Shown piece by piece: positions 45,136 to 53,157 of a stretch of 64,000 nt of DNA. The notes beneath the pieces are model-generated. The model saw only the letters and a program-made list of their open reading frames with translations. It searched no databases and had not been told where the DNA came from. Source of the DNA: RH-AL1 sp964244495 (GTDB taxonomy: Bacteria > Pseudomonadota > Alphaproteobacteria > Rhizobiales > Beijerinckiaceae). The DNA is taken from the NCBI GenBank assembly GCA_964244495.1, contig CAXTIU010000001.1, forward strand, positions 1-64,000, written 5' to 3'. The translations under genes were made by a program, and so were the position numbers. Every line of letters starts with the position of its first letter. Position 1 is the stretch's first letter.

Positions 45136-46520
45136 TCCGCCGCGCGGACGGACGGCAGGCCGCGGGCGACGCGCTCGTCCTTCAACAGTTCCGCCACGAG
45201 GAAGGCCACCTCGATCGCCTGCTCGGCGTTGAGCCGGGGATCGCAGTAGGTGTGGTAACGGTCGCGCAGGTCGCCGTCCGACAGGGCGCGGGCGCCGCCG
45301 GTGCACTCCGTCACGTCCTTGCCGGTCATCTCCAGGTGAATGCCGCCGGCGTAAGTGCCTTCCGCGCGGTGTACGGCGAAGAAGGTGCGGATCTCGCTCA
45401 TGATCCGCTCGAAGGGCCGGGTCTTGAACCCCGACGTGGCCTTGATCGTGTTGCCGTGCATCGGGTCGCACGACCACACGACGCTGCGACCTTCCCGCTT
45501 GACGGCGCGCAGCAGGGGCGCGAGCGCGTCGCCGGCCTTGTCCGCGCCGAAGCGGCAGATCAGGGTGAGGCGTCCAGGCTGGTTCTCCGGATTCAGCACG
45601 TCGATGAGGCGTAGGAGGTCGCCCGGCGCGAGCGAGGGGCCGCACTTCAGGCCGATCGGGTTGTGCACGCCGCGCGCGTACTCGACGTGGGCGTGATCGA
45701 GCTGGCGGGTGCGATCGCCGATCCAGATCAGGTGCCCGGAGGTCGCGTAGTGGTCGCCGGTGGTCGAGTCGACGCGGGTCAGCGCCTGCTCGTAACCGAG
45801 CAGCAGCGCCTCGTGCGAGGTGTAAAGCTCGGTCTGCCGCAGCTCCGGGTGCCTCTCCGGATCGAGCCCGATCGCGCGCATGAAGCCGACCGTCTCCGAG
45901 ATGCGATCGGCCAGTTCGCCGTAGCGGGCGGACTGCGGGCTGTCCTTGACGAAGCCCAGCATCCAGCGGTGTGCGTTCTCGAGGTTGGCGTAGCCACCCG
46001 AGGCGAAGGCGCGCAGCAGGTTGAGCGTCGCCGCGGACTGGCGATAGGCGTCGATCTGACGCTGCGGGTCGGGCACGCGGGCGGCGGCGTCGAACTCGAT
46101 GCCGTTGATGATGTCGCCGCGGTAGGACGGCAGCTCGACGCCGCCGATCCGCTCGAACGGCTCCGAACGGGGCTTGGCGAATTGGCCGGCGACGCGGCCC
46201 ACCTTCACGACCGGCAGCGCGGCGGCGAAGGTTGTCACCACCGCCATCTGCAGGAACACGCGGAAAAAGTCGCGGATGGTGTCGGCGGCGTGCTCGGCGA
46301 AGGATTCGGCGCAGTCACCACCCTGCAGCAGGAAAGCCTCTCCCGCCGCCACTTGGCCGAGCATCTTTCTCAGTTTGCGCGCCTCGCCGGCGAAGACGAG
46401 GGGCGGGAAGCTCGCCAGCTGGCGCTCGGCCTCGGCGAGGGCGAGGGCATCGGGGAAGGCGGGGGCTTGCTGGATGGGCTTGCCGCGCCAGCTCTGCGGC
46501 GACCAACGGTCGACGGACAT
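45132..46520 (-). CDS. class II DAHP synthase
   Basis: First step of the shikimate pathway: erythrose 4-phosphate plus PEP gives DAHP. The 462-residue enzyme is of the plant/actinobacterial class II type, not the AroFGH type. Marks include WSPQSWRGKPIQQ, LLQGGDCAESF, VGRVAGQFAKPRSEP and IVCDPMHGNT-like WSCDPMHGNT. It starts the aro-gltX2 pair; ATG 46520 lacks a strong Shine-Dalgarno. It is labelled aroF, aroG or aroH in different genomes, so no symbol is given. Confidence 0.96.
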   Translation of the reverse strand: MSVDRWSPQSWRGKPIQQAPAFPDALALAEAERQLASFPPLVFAGEARKLRKMLGQVAAGEAFLLQGGDCAESFAEHAADTIRDFFRVFLQMAVVTTFAAALPVVKVGRVAGQFAKPRSEPFERIGGVELPSYRGDIINGIEFDAAARVPDPQRQIDAYRQSAATLNLLRAFASGGYANLENAHRWMLGFVKDSPQSARYGELADRISETVGFMRAIGLDPERHPELRQTELYTSHEALLLGYEQALTRVDSTTGDHYATSGHLIWIGDRTRQLDHAHVEYARGVHNPIGLKCGPSLAPGDLLRLIDVLNPENQPGRLTLICRFGADKAGDALAPLLRAVKREGRSVVWSCDPMHGNTIKATSGFKTRPFERIMSEIRTFFAVHRAEGTYAGGIHLEMTGKDVTECTGGARALSDGDLRDRYHTYCDPRLNAEQAIEVAFLVAELLKDERVARGLPSVRAAE

Positions 46521-46642
46521 CGTTCAGCTCCTGCGCGCCGGGCGGACCGGCGGTGACGCATGCCTTCTACAACAGAAGGGAGTTGGGATGCGACCCCTGA
46601 GCCGGATGATCGCGCGCCGTCGATCCAGCGAAGGGCGAACCG

Positions 46643-46676
46643 GAAACGAGAAAGCCCGGCTCGGGGGAGCCGGGCT
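46643..46676 (-). terminator. intrinsic terminator after the small cysteine protein gene
   Basis: AGCCCGGCTC at 46653-46662 pairs with GAGCCGGGCT at 46667-46676 around four bases. On the minus strand it is followed by TTCTCGTTT, so it would end transcription of the small gene that stops at 46722. Confidence 0.85.
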
Positions 46677-46721
46677 GTCGATCGACCGATCCGGTCGCTG
46701 GCCGCGTCGCGAGACGTCGCT

Positions 46722-46922
46722 TCAGGCGTGCTGGGCGGACGCCTCGGTCGAGAAGTGGCCGCACCAGTCGGACTTCGTCACCACCGGCCACAAGCCGTGG
46801 CTGTCGGGGCCGGGCTGGGAAACGGGTGGGTTGAAGCGGCACAAGCCCTCTTCGGTCGTGGGCTTGCCGGAATTGCTGTGATGCTCGTCGTAGTAGGCGC
46901 AGCTCTCGCAAGACGTCGTCAT
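46722..46922 (-). CDS. small four-cysteine protein
   Basis: A 66-residue protein with Cys5, Cys8, Cys28 and Cys54 (CESC, GLCRFNPP, SDWCGHF). The spacing suggests a single metal site, zinc or iron, but this is inference. No signal peptide is seen, so it is probably cytoplasmic. AGGAG lies 8 bases before ATG 46922 and a terminator follows, so it forms its own unit. Similar small proteins are common in alphaproteobacteria; I know of no assigned function. Confidence 0.8.
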   Translation of the reverse strand: MTTSCESCAYYDEHHSNSGKPTTEEGLCRFNPPVSQPGPDSHGLWPVVTKSDWCGHFSTEASAQHA

Positions 46923-47003
46923 CGCATGATCTCCTTCGCCGCCTGGTTCGCATGGCGCGCGCTCATGAACCTTGAATACTTCTAAATTAGATTCGTTCCA
47001 AAA

Positions 47004-47642
47004 TCAAGCCGAATAAGGCGACGCGGTGGCTCGTCCGTCGGGGCCGACGCCAGCGAGGCGGGCGGCGTAGCGCGCCATGAGATCGACTTCGATGTTGAGG
47101 CGGTCACCGGCGCGGCGGTCGCCCCAGGTCGTCACCTCCAGCGTATGGGGGATCAGCAGGATCGACAGCACGTCGCCCTCGACCGCGTTGACCGTGAGCG
47201 ACGTCCCGTCAAGGCAGACGGAGCCCTTCTCGGCGACGAAGCGGGCGAGCGGGGACGGCACGCGGACGGCGTAGCGGCTCATGCCGTCGAACGGCTCGAC
47301 GCTCACGATCTCCGCCGTGCCGTCGATGTGCCCGGTCACGATGTGGCCGCCGAGTTCGTCGCCGATCTTCAAGGAGCGTTCGAGGTTGAGGCGCGTGCCG
47401 GGCGCCCAGGCGCCGGCCGTCGTGCGCGCCAGCGTTTCCGCCCCCACGTCGACGTCGAACCAGGCGCCCCCCGAACCTTCGCCGATCGCGACCGCGGTGA
47501 GGCACGGGCCGCCGCAGGCGATCGAGGCGCCGAGCGCGATCGATGCGGGATCGTAGCGGCACGCGATCCGGATGCGGGACAGGTCGCCGCGCGGCGCGAC
47601 GCGCGCGACGGTGCCGATATCGGTCACGAGGCCGGTGAACAT
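47004..47642 (-). CDS. ribE: riboflavin synthase, alpha subunit
   Basis: Dismutates two lumazines to riboflavin. The 212-residue protein begins MFTGLVTDIG and has two lumazine-binding repeats (SIACGGPCLTAVAI and DGTSLTVNAV, with GHIVTGHIDGTAEI). It overlaps the end of ribD by 19 bases and is co-transcribed with it. ribH, nusB and ribBA, often next in relatives, are not here. Confidence 0.95.
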   Translation of the reverse strand: MFTGLVTDIGTVARVAPRGDLSRIRIACRYDPASIALGASIACGGPCLTAVAIGEGSGGAWFDVDVGAETLARTTAGAWAPGTRLNLERSLKIGDELGGHIVTGHIDGTAEIVSVEPFDGMSRYAVRVPSPLARFVAEKGSVCLDGTSLTVNAVEGDVLSILLIPHTLEVTTWGDRRAGDRLNIEVDLMARYAARLAGVGPDGRATASPYSA

Positions 47643-48778
47643 CGCTCGACGCTTTCGTAGTGCTTGAGGCGGTCGGAGCCGACCATGCGGTGTCCGATAT
47701 GGCGATAGCGCGCGGGATCGTCGAGGGTCGCGCGCGCCGCGGCGTCCAGCGTCGGGACGCCCTCCCCCCCGAGAGGACGTGGCGCGGTGAAGATCAGGAC
47801 ATCGTCGGCGAGACCGGCGCCGATCAGCGCGGCGGCGACGCTCGGGCCGCCCTCGCTGAAGACGCGGGTGACGCCCCGTCGATCCAGCGCTGCCAGGGCG
47901 GCACCCAGGTCGACGCGGCCGGTCGGCGTCAGGCCGACGGCGGCGAGTTCCACGCCCGCGTTGCCGGCCAGCGCTGCGCCGCGCTCGCGCAGGGCCGCCT
48001 CGCCGGCCAGCACGAGGACAGGTGCGTCCGAGGCCGTCAGCACCACGCGGGCGCGCGGCGGGATCCGCAGGTCGGCGTCGAGGACCACGCGCAGCGGCGT
48101 CGCCCTCACTCCGGGCAGCCGGACCGTCATGAGGGGATCGTCGCCGAGCACCGTGCCGATGCCGACCATGATCGCGTCGTGGATGGCCCGCATGCCGTGG
48201 ACCACGCCGTTGGCCGCGACGCCGGTGATCGCGAGGCGCCGGTCGTGCGGGCCTCCGGCGACGAAGCCGTCGGCGGTCTCGGCGAGCTTGAGGGTTAGCG
48301 CGGGGCGCCCCAGCGTCATGCGTCTGATATGGCCGCGATGGTCGCGTTCGGCGGCCTCGGCGTGGACCCCGCCGACGACATCGACGCCGTGCCCGCGACA
48401 ATAGTCGCGCCCGCGCCCGGCCACCAGCGGGTTGGGATCGCCGGCGGCGTAGACCAGGCGCGTGATACCGGCCGCGACCACCGCCGCGCAGCACGGTGGG
48501 CTAACGCCGTGGTGGCTGCACGGCTCCAATGTCACGTAGAGGGTCGCGCCCCGCGCCGCCGCGCCGGCCTGCGCCAGCGCGATCACCTCGCCATGGGGCC
48601 GTCCGCCGTCCGCCGTCCGCCCGCGCCCGACGACGACCCCGTCGCGAACGACCAGGGCGCCGACCGACGGGTTGGGCGACGTGCGGCCGAGGCCGCGCCG
48701 CCCGAACGCGAGGGCCGCCGCCATGAAGCGCTCGTCGTCGGCGTGCTGGTCGAGATCCCCCGGCGTCATGTCGGACAT
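47624..48778 (-). CDS. ribD: riboflavin deaminase/reductase RibD
   Basis: Two successive steps of riboflavin synthesis. The N-terminal deaminase has the zinc motif HGEVIALAQAG with PCSHHGVSPPCC; the C-terminal reductase has GIGTVLGDDPLMTVR and FSEGGPSVAAALI. The start is uncertain: ATG 48778 gives 384 residues, with ATG 48769 and ATG 48811 as alternatives. It follows glyA by 37 bases and overlaps ribE. Confidence 0.94.
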   Translation of the reverse strand: MSDMTPGDLDQHADDERFMAAALAFGRRGLGRTSPNPSVGALVVRDGVVVGRGRTADGGRPHGEVIALAQAGAAARGATLYVTLEPCSHHGVSPPCCAAVVAAGITRLVYAAGDPNPLVAGRGRDYCRGHGVDVVGGVHAEAAERDHRGHIRRMTLGRPALTLKLAETADGFVAGGPHDRRLAITGVAANGVVHGMRAIHDAIMVGIGTVLGDDPLMTVRLPGVRATPLRVVLDADLRIPPRARVVLTASDAPVLVLAGEAALRERGAALAGNAGVELAAVGLTPTGRVDLGAALAALDRRGVTRVFSEGGPSVAAALIGAGLADDVLIFTAPRPLGGEGVPTLDAAARATLDDPARYRHIGHRMVGSDRLKHYESVERCSPAS

Positions 48779-48815
48779 GGTGGAACGGGTCCCCCGTCGA
48801 GGACCCGTCATCCGC

Positions 48816-50114
48816 TCAGTAGATCGGGAAACGCTTGGTCAGCGCGGCGACCCGCTCGCGGACGATCCCCTCGTTGTTCCGGTTGCCGTCCTCGCCATGG
48901 GCGGCGAGGCCGTCGAGGCAGGTCGCGATCAACTCGCCGACTTGGCTGAACTCGGCCGTGCCGAACCCGCGCGACGTCGCCGCCGGCGATCCCAGCCGGA
49001 TGCCGGAGGTGACCATCGGGCTCGCCGTGTCGAAGGGCACGCCGTTCTTGTTGCAGGTGATGTGGGCGCGCCCCAGCGAGGCTTCCGCCGCCTTGCCGGT
49101 GACACCCTTGTCGCGCAGGTCGACCAGCAGGAGGTGGTTGTCGGTGCCCCCCGTCGAGATTGCGTAGCCGCGCTCGACGAGCATGGCGGCGAGCGCCTCG
49201 GCGTTGTCGAGAACCTGCTGGATGTAGGTCTTAAAGGACGGCCGCAGCGCTTCGCCGAACGCCACCCCCTTGGCGGCGATGACGTGCATCAACGGGCCGC
49301 CCTGGATGCCGGGGAAGATGGCGGAATTGAACTTCTTGGCGAGATCGGCGTGGTCAGTCAGGATCAGGCCGCCGCGCGGTCCGCGCAGGGTCTTATGCGT
49401 CGTGGTGGTGGCGACGTGCGCGTGCGGGAACGGCGAGGGATGCAGGCCTGCCGCGACGAGCCCGGCGAAATGCGCCATGTCGACCATGAACGTGGCGCCG
49501 ACGGAATCGGCGATGGCGCGGAACCTGGCGAAGTCCCAATGGCGGGGGTAGGCGGAGCCGCCGGCGATGATCAGCTTCGGCCCGTGCTCCTGCGCCAGGC
49601 GGGCGACCGCGTCCATGTCGATGCGGTTGTCCTCCCGGCGGACGCCGTAGGGCACCGGCTTGAACCATTTGCCGGACATGTTGACCGGCGAGCCGTGGGT
49701 GAGGTGGCCGCCGGCGGCGAGGTCGAGGCCCATGAAGGTGTCGCCCGGCTGCAGCAAAGCGAGGAACACCGCCTGGTTGGCCTGGCTGCCGGAGTTCGGC
49801 TGCACGTTGGCGAAGCCGACGCCGAACAGCTGGGTGGCCCGCTCGATCGCGATGCGCTCGGCGATGTCGACGTACTGGCAGCCGCCGTAGTAGCGACGGC
49901 CAGGGTAGCCCTCGGCGTATTTGTTGGTGAGGATCGAGCCCTGCGCCTCGAGCACCGCCTTGGACACGATGTTCTCGGACGCGATCAGCTCGATCTCGTC
50001 GCGCTGACGGCCGAGCTCCCGGTCGATGACGCTCGCCATGTCGGGATCGACGGCGCGCAGGTCGGCGTTGAAGAACGATGTCGCTTCGCCAAAGCCGAGA
50101 TCGGACTTGGTCAT
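48816..50114 (-). CDS. glyA: serine hydroxymethyltransferase
   Basis: Interconverts serine and glycine and supplies one-carbon units to folate. The 432-residue PLP enzyme has ELIASENIVSKAV, EGYPGRRYYGG and the PLP lysine in TTTTHKTLRGPRGG. ATG 50114 gives a standard length and AGGGGC lies upstream. It leads a glyA-ribD-ribE unit; nrdR, which sits between glyA and ribD in many relatives, is absent. Confidence 0.97.
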   Translation of the reverse strand: MTKSDLGFGEATSFFNADLRAVDPDMASVIDRELGRQRDEIELIASENIVSKAVLEAQGSILTNKYAEGYPGRRYYGGCQYVDIAERIAIERATQLFGVGFANVQPNSGSQANQAVFLALLQPGDTFMGLDLAAGGHLTHGSPVNMSGKWFKPVPYGVRREDNRIDMDAVARLAQEHGPKLIIAGGSAYPRHWDFARFRAIADSVGATFMVDMAHFAGLVAAGLHPSPFPHAHVATTTTHKTLRGPRGGLILTDHADLAKKFNSAIFPGIQGGPLMHVIAAKGVAFGEALRPSFKTYIQQVLDNAEALAAMLVERGYAISTGGTDNHLLLVDLRDKGVTGKAAEASLGRAHITCNKNGVPFDTASPMVTSGIRLGSPAATSRGFGTAEFSQVGELIATCLDGLAAHGEDGNRNNEGIVRERVAALTKRFPIY

Positions 50115-50251
50115 GGTTAGCCCCTGCTGGTGAACCGGCGCGAGCGGCCACCCCCGTCGTGGTCCGGCGGTGGCGAAGCCTAGCACGCATCCCTGAGCTC
50201 GGGAAAGACGAGCGTGCCATACATAGCGTCGAACGTCCGCCGTGCAACGAG

Positions 50252-50280
50252 GACGCCCGCCGACCCGCCCAGCGGGCGTC
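50252..50280 (-). terminator. possible terminator between ldtP and glyA
   Basis: GACGCCCGC at 50252-50260 pairs with GCGGGCGTC at 50272-50280. It begins 24 bases past the ldtP stop. There is no U-tract, and a wider imperfect pairing surrounds it. It could also be an operator. Confidence 0.4.
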
Positions 50281-50303
50281 TCCCGGCGGACGGCGACGGA
50301 CGT

Positions 50304-51680
50304 TTACTGCTCGTCGGAGTCCGCGTCGGCCGGCGCGTCGTAGCGCGTCTGGCTGATCGAGCCCTGGGGCTGCGCCTCCGGGCGACCGATCGAGCCGGTC
50401 GCGACCGGGTTGAACCCGTCGCGCTGGTAGATGTCCTCGCGGAACTCGACGATGCCGTTCGGCTGGCCCCAGGCGGTGACGTAGACCCAGTACACCGGCA
50501 CCGGCTGCGCCAGTTTCACGTCGACGCGGTTGCCCGACCGGATCGCCTCGTCGATCTGCGGGCGGCTCCAACCGGGCGTGTCCTTCAGCAGCCATTCGAC
50601 GTAGTCGCGCACGTTCTGCACGCGGATGCAGCCCGACGACACGAAGCGCTGGTCGTCGCCGAACACGCCCTTCTCGGACGTGTCGTGCATGTAGACGCCG
50701 TAGGGGTTGGCGATGTTGATGCGCACCACGCCGAGCGAGTTCTGCGTGCCGGGATCCTCGGTGTAGCGGTAGTTCGTCGCCTCCATCGAGTGCCAGTTGA
50801 TGGAGGAGGGCGGCACCTCCTGCGCGTTCTTGTTGTAAACGCGGATGTGGCTCTCGGTGAGGTAGTTCGGGTTCGCCTGCATGCGCGGGATCAGGTCCTT
50901 GCGGATGATCGAGGCCGGCACCGTCCAGAACGGGTTGAAGTTGATGTCGATGGCCCGCGTCTGCATGACCGGCGACTGCCGGTCGATCTTGCCGACGCCG
51001 GCGCGGTGGTGCGACCAAACCCGGCCGTTGTCGACCGTCTCCACCGCCTCGGCGGGGATGTTCGCCATCACGAAGCGTTCGCCGAGGTTGCCGGAGAAGC
51101 TCTTCAGACGGATGAGGTTGACCTCGAGCTGATGGAGGCGGATGTCGGCCGAGATGTTCATCGCGGTGAGCGCCTCGGGGCCGACCACGCCGTTCTCGAT
51201 CAGGCCATGGCGGGCCTGGAAGTGCTTGACCCCGGCGTCGACGTAGGAATCGAACACCGGCGAGGACCCGGCCGTGCTGTCGAGGTCGCCGGAGACGACG
51301 AGGCGGTGGCGCAGCGCGACGACCGCCGGGCCGTTCGAGCCGAGCTTCAGGACCCGGCCGGTGGGCACCTTGTTCCAGCCACCCGCCTGCACGATCCTGC
51401 GGTAGGTCTCGATGGCGCGCTCGGTGGCGTCGAACGTCGCGGCCGACAGCACCGGCGTGGTCGAGCGCTGGACGGACAGGCGGGCGTCGGCGTCGTAGCC
51501 CTGCGCCCATTCCGCCTGGTCGCCGAACCCATCCGCCTGCTGGGCGCGGGCGGCGCCGATACCGGCGAGGTCGGCACCCGCCAAGGCGAGGGCGCCGGCG
51601 ACGCTCAGAGCCCGCATCGCGGCGCTCGCGCCCGTGCTCGAGAAAACCTTCTTTGCTGCCACGTTCCACTCCGGATGCAT
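50304..51680 (-). CDS. ldtP: L,D-transpeptidase (YkuD family, LdtP-like)
   Basis: Makes or remodels 3-3 peptidoglycan cross-links in the periplasm. The 458-residue protein has a signal-like N-terminal segment (RALSVAGALALAGADLAG), a peptidoglycan-binding repeat (VVALRHRLVVSGDLD) and a YkuD domain with MHDTSEKGVFG and the cysteine motif SSGCIRVQNV. ATG 51680 is the likely start; an in-frame codon at 51746 would add residues ahead of the signal. The ldtR regulator is the next gene upstream, as in Liberibacter and relatives, supporting the name. Confidence 0.9.
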   Translation of the reverse strand: MHPEWNVAAKKVFSSTGASAAMRALSVAGALALAGADLAGIGAARAQQADGFGDQAEWAQGYDADARLSVQRSTTPVLSAATFDATERAIETYRRIVQAGGWNKVPTGRVLKLGSNGPAVVALRHRLVVSGDLDSTAGSSPVFDSYVDAGVKHFQARHGLIENGVVGPEALTAMNISADIRLHQLEVNLIRLKSFSGNLGERFVMANIPAEAVETVDNGRVWSHHRAGVGKIDRQSPVMQTRAIDINFNPFWTVPASIIRKDLIPRMQANPNYLTESHIRVYNKNAQEVPPSSINWHSMEATNYRYTEDPGTQNSLGVVRINIANPYGVYMHDTSEKGVFGDDQRFVSSGCIRVQNVRDYVEWLLKDTPGWSRPQIDEAIRSGNRVDVKLAQPVPVYWVYVTAWGQPNGIVEFREDIYQRDGFNPVATGSIGRPEAQPQGSISQTRYDAPADADSDEQ

Positions 51681-51890
51681 GATGCCCGTCTCGTCAGGCC
51701 CGACCGGCCCGACGGGAGCCGGCGCGCGCGAGCGCGCACCTCTCACACGCCCGCCAGACCTACACTCAGTGCGGTTAACAAGACGCGAACGGGCGGCCGA
51801 TTTGTGGCGAGGGAACGGAGCGGACGCTCGCCCGGCGGCATTCGAGGCCTCCGTTGCATCGAGGGCACAGCGCGTGGCGGCGGAAACGGA

Positions 51891-52415
51891 TCACAGCCGG
51901 AAACGGATCTGGTCGGTCCAGAAGCGTTCGAGGCGGGCCAGCGACTGGTTGAGCGCCGAGAACTCGCCCGGCGAGATGCCGCCGATCCGCTCCACCGTGG
52001 CGACGTGCTTGTCGTACAGGGCGCTGATGATCTTGTGCACCTCGCGGCCGCCCTCGGTGAGGCTGATGCGGACCGAGCGCCGGTCGAGGCGCGAGCGCGA
52101 ATGGTGCATGTAGCCCATCTCGACCAGCTTCTTCACATTGTAGGACACGTTGGAGCCGAGGTAGTAGCCCCGCGTGCGCAGCTCGCCGGCGGTCAGCTCC
52201 TTGTCGCCGATGTTGTAGAGGAGCAGCGCCTGGACGGCGTTGATGTCGGAGCGGCCCCGCCGGTCGAACTCGTCCTTGATCACGTCGAGCAGGCGCCTGT
52301 GCAGCCGCTCGACCAGGGTCAGGGCCTCCAGGTAGGCGGGACGGACGGCGACGCCCGCCTCGTCGCGGCCGTCGACCATGCCGCTGACTGCCATTTCTCT
52401 CACCGCGCTGCCCAT
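51891..52415 (-). CDS. ldtR: MarR-type regulator LdtR
   Basis: A 174-residue winged-helix regulator. The DNA-binding region is about TAGELRTRGYYLGSN to RRSVRISLTEGG, and the first helices carry the ALLLYNIGDKEL block typical of LdtR. In Liberibacter and Sinorhizobium LdtR controls ldtP and envelope or stress genes and responds to small ligands; the same is inferred here. ATG 52415 has AGAGG 9 bases upstream; an in-frame ATG at 52463 is possible. ldtP follows after 210 bases. Confidence 0.9.
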   Translation of the reverse strand: MGSAVREMAVSGMVDGRDEAGVAVRPAYLEALTLVERLHRRLLDVIKDEFDRRGRSDINAVQALLLYNIGDKELTAGELRTRGYYLGSNVSYNVKKLVEMGYMHHSRSRLDRRSVRISLTEGGREVHKIISALYDKHVATVERIGGISPGEFSALNQSLARLERFWTDQIRFRL

Positions 52416-52595
52416 CGTCCCATCCTCTGGCTCGTGTCGGTCGGCATCCCTGCCGCTCATCATGCGACAAGTTATACGGACGGCGGATGAAAACGAGTTT
52501 AAGTAACAGCCTGAATCAGGGGTTCATCCGACGACGTAAACGATTGATGAAGCCGGGATAGCGAAACCTTGACAAGTCCGCTCTTTTTCTACTTA

Positions 52596-52627
52596 AAGAA
52601 TAGCCAATCTCCGTGCCGGTTATTCTT
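52596..52627. promoter_or_regulatory. AT-rich inverted repeat upstream of ldtR
   Basis: AAGAATAGCC at 52596-52605 pairs with GGTTATTCTT at 52618-52627 with one mismatch. A consensus -35 TTGACA lies at 52569-52574 on the plus strand. It lies just past the DUF6163-like stop and before the ldtR promoter region, so it could be a terminator for one or an operator for the other. Confidence 0.4.
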
Positions 52628-52641
52628 GGCGTCGCGCGAGA

Positions 52642-53157
52642 TCAAGTGGCGCGCGAGACCGTTCCGGCCTGCCATGTCAGGGCGAAGTAGAGCACGATGA
52701 GCAGCACGTCGGCGCCGCTGCGCAGGCCGCCGAAGATCCGCCCGCCGAAGATTAGTCCGCCGACGACCTGTCCGCCGGAAACCTGCCCGCCGAAGACCTG
52801 GGCGACGCTGAACGCCACGAAAATCTGCGAGATGGCGGCGAACAGCCACAGCACGCCGCCCCACGGCGTCGCGAGCCACAGCCCGACGGCGGCCAGCAGG
52901 TCGATGACCGAGAAGAAGATGATCGCCCCCGTCTGCCCCGTCGACAGGTGATCGAAGATCTCGTCCGACGGCAGCATGAACTGCGCCCATTGCGCGAGCC
53001 CCTGCAGGATCCACAGCGCCGCGAGCAGCCGCATGAAGACGACCAGGATCAGGCCCCACCGCGTTTCCAGCTGTTCGCGCGCGCTCACCCCGACGCGGAT
53101 CGCCGCATCGCTCTCGTTGGGCACGATCTCCCTGCCTTCGCCGGGGATCAGGCTCAC
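52642..53157 (-). CDS. four-helix membrane protein, DUF6163-like
   Basis: A 171-residue inner-membrane protein with four hydrophobic segments (FMRLLAALWILQGLAQW, IFFSVIDLLAAVGLWLA, VLWLFAAISQIFVAFSV and VLLIVLYFALTWQAG). Between the third and fourth is a five-fold pentapeptide ladder, QVFGG QVSGG QVVGG and on. Start GTG 53157 overlaps the upstream reductase stop in GTGA. Proteins of this kind accompany ldtR and hemB in many Hyphomicrobiales; I base the DUF6163 label on context and topology, and the function is unknown. Confidence 0.75.
   Translation of the reverse strand: MSLIPGEGREIVPNESDAAIRVGVSAREQLETRWGLILVVFMRLLAALWILQGLAQWAQFMLPSDEIFDHLSTGQTGAIIFFSVIDLLAAVGLWLATPWGGVLWLFAAISQIFVAFSVAQVFGGQVSGGQVVGGLIFGGRIFGGLRSGADVLLIVLYFALTWQAGTVSRAT
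52726..52800. repeat. five 15-bp in-frame tandem repeats
   Basis: Units read GCCGCCGAAGATCCG, CCCGCCGAAGATTAG, TCCGCCGACGACCTG, TCCGCCGGAAACCTG and CCCGCCGAAGACCTG on the plus strand. They encode the Gly-Gly ladder of the DUF6163-like protein. The array is prone to slippage in steps of five residues. Confidence 0.85.

Noticed and set aside
49393..51669. 758-codon minus-strand open frame across glyA and ldtP
   Set aside because: Out of frame with both real genes, which have catalytic motifs; long only because stop codons are rare at this GC.
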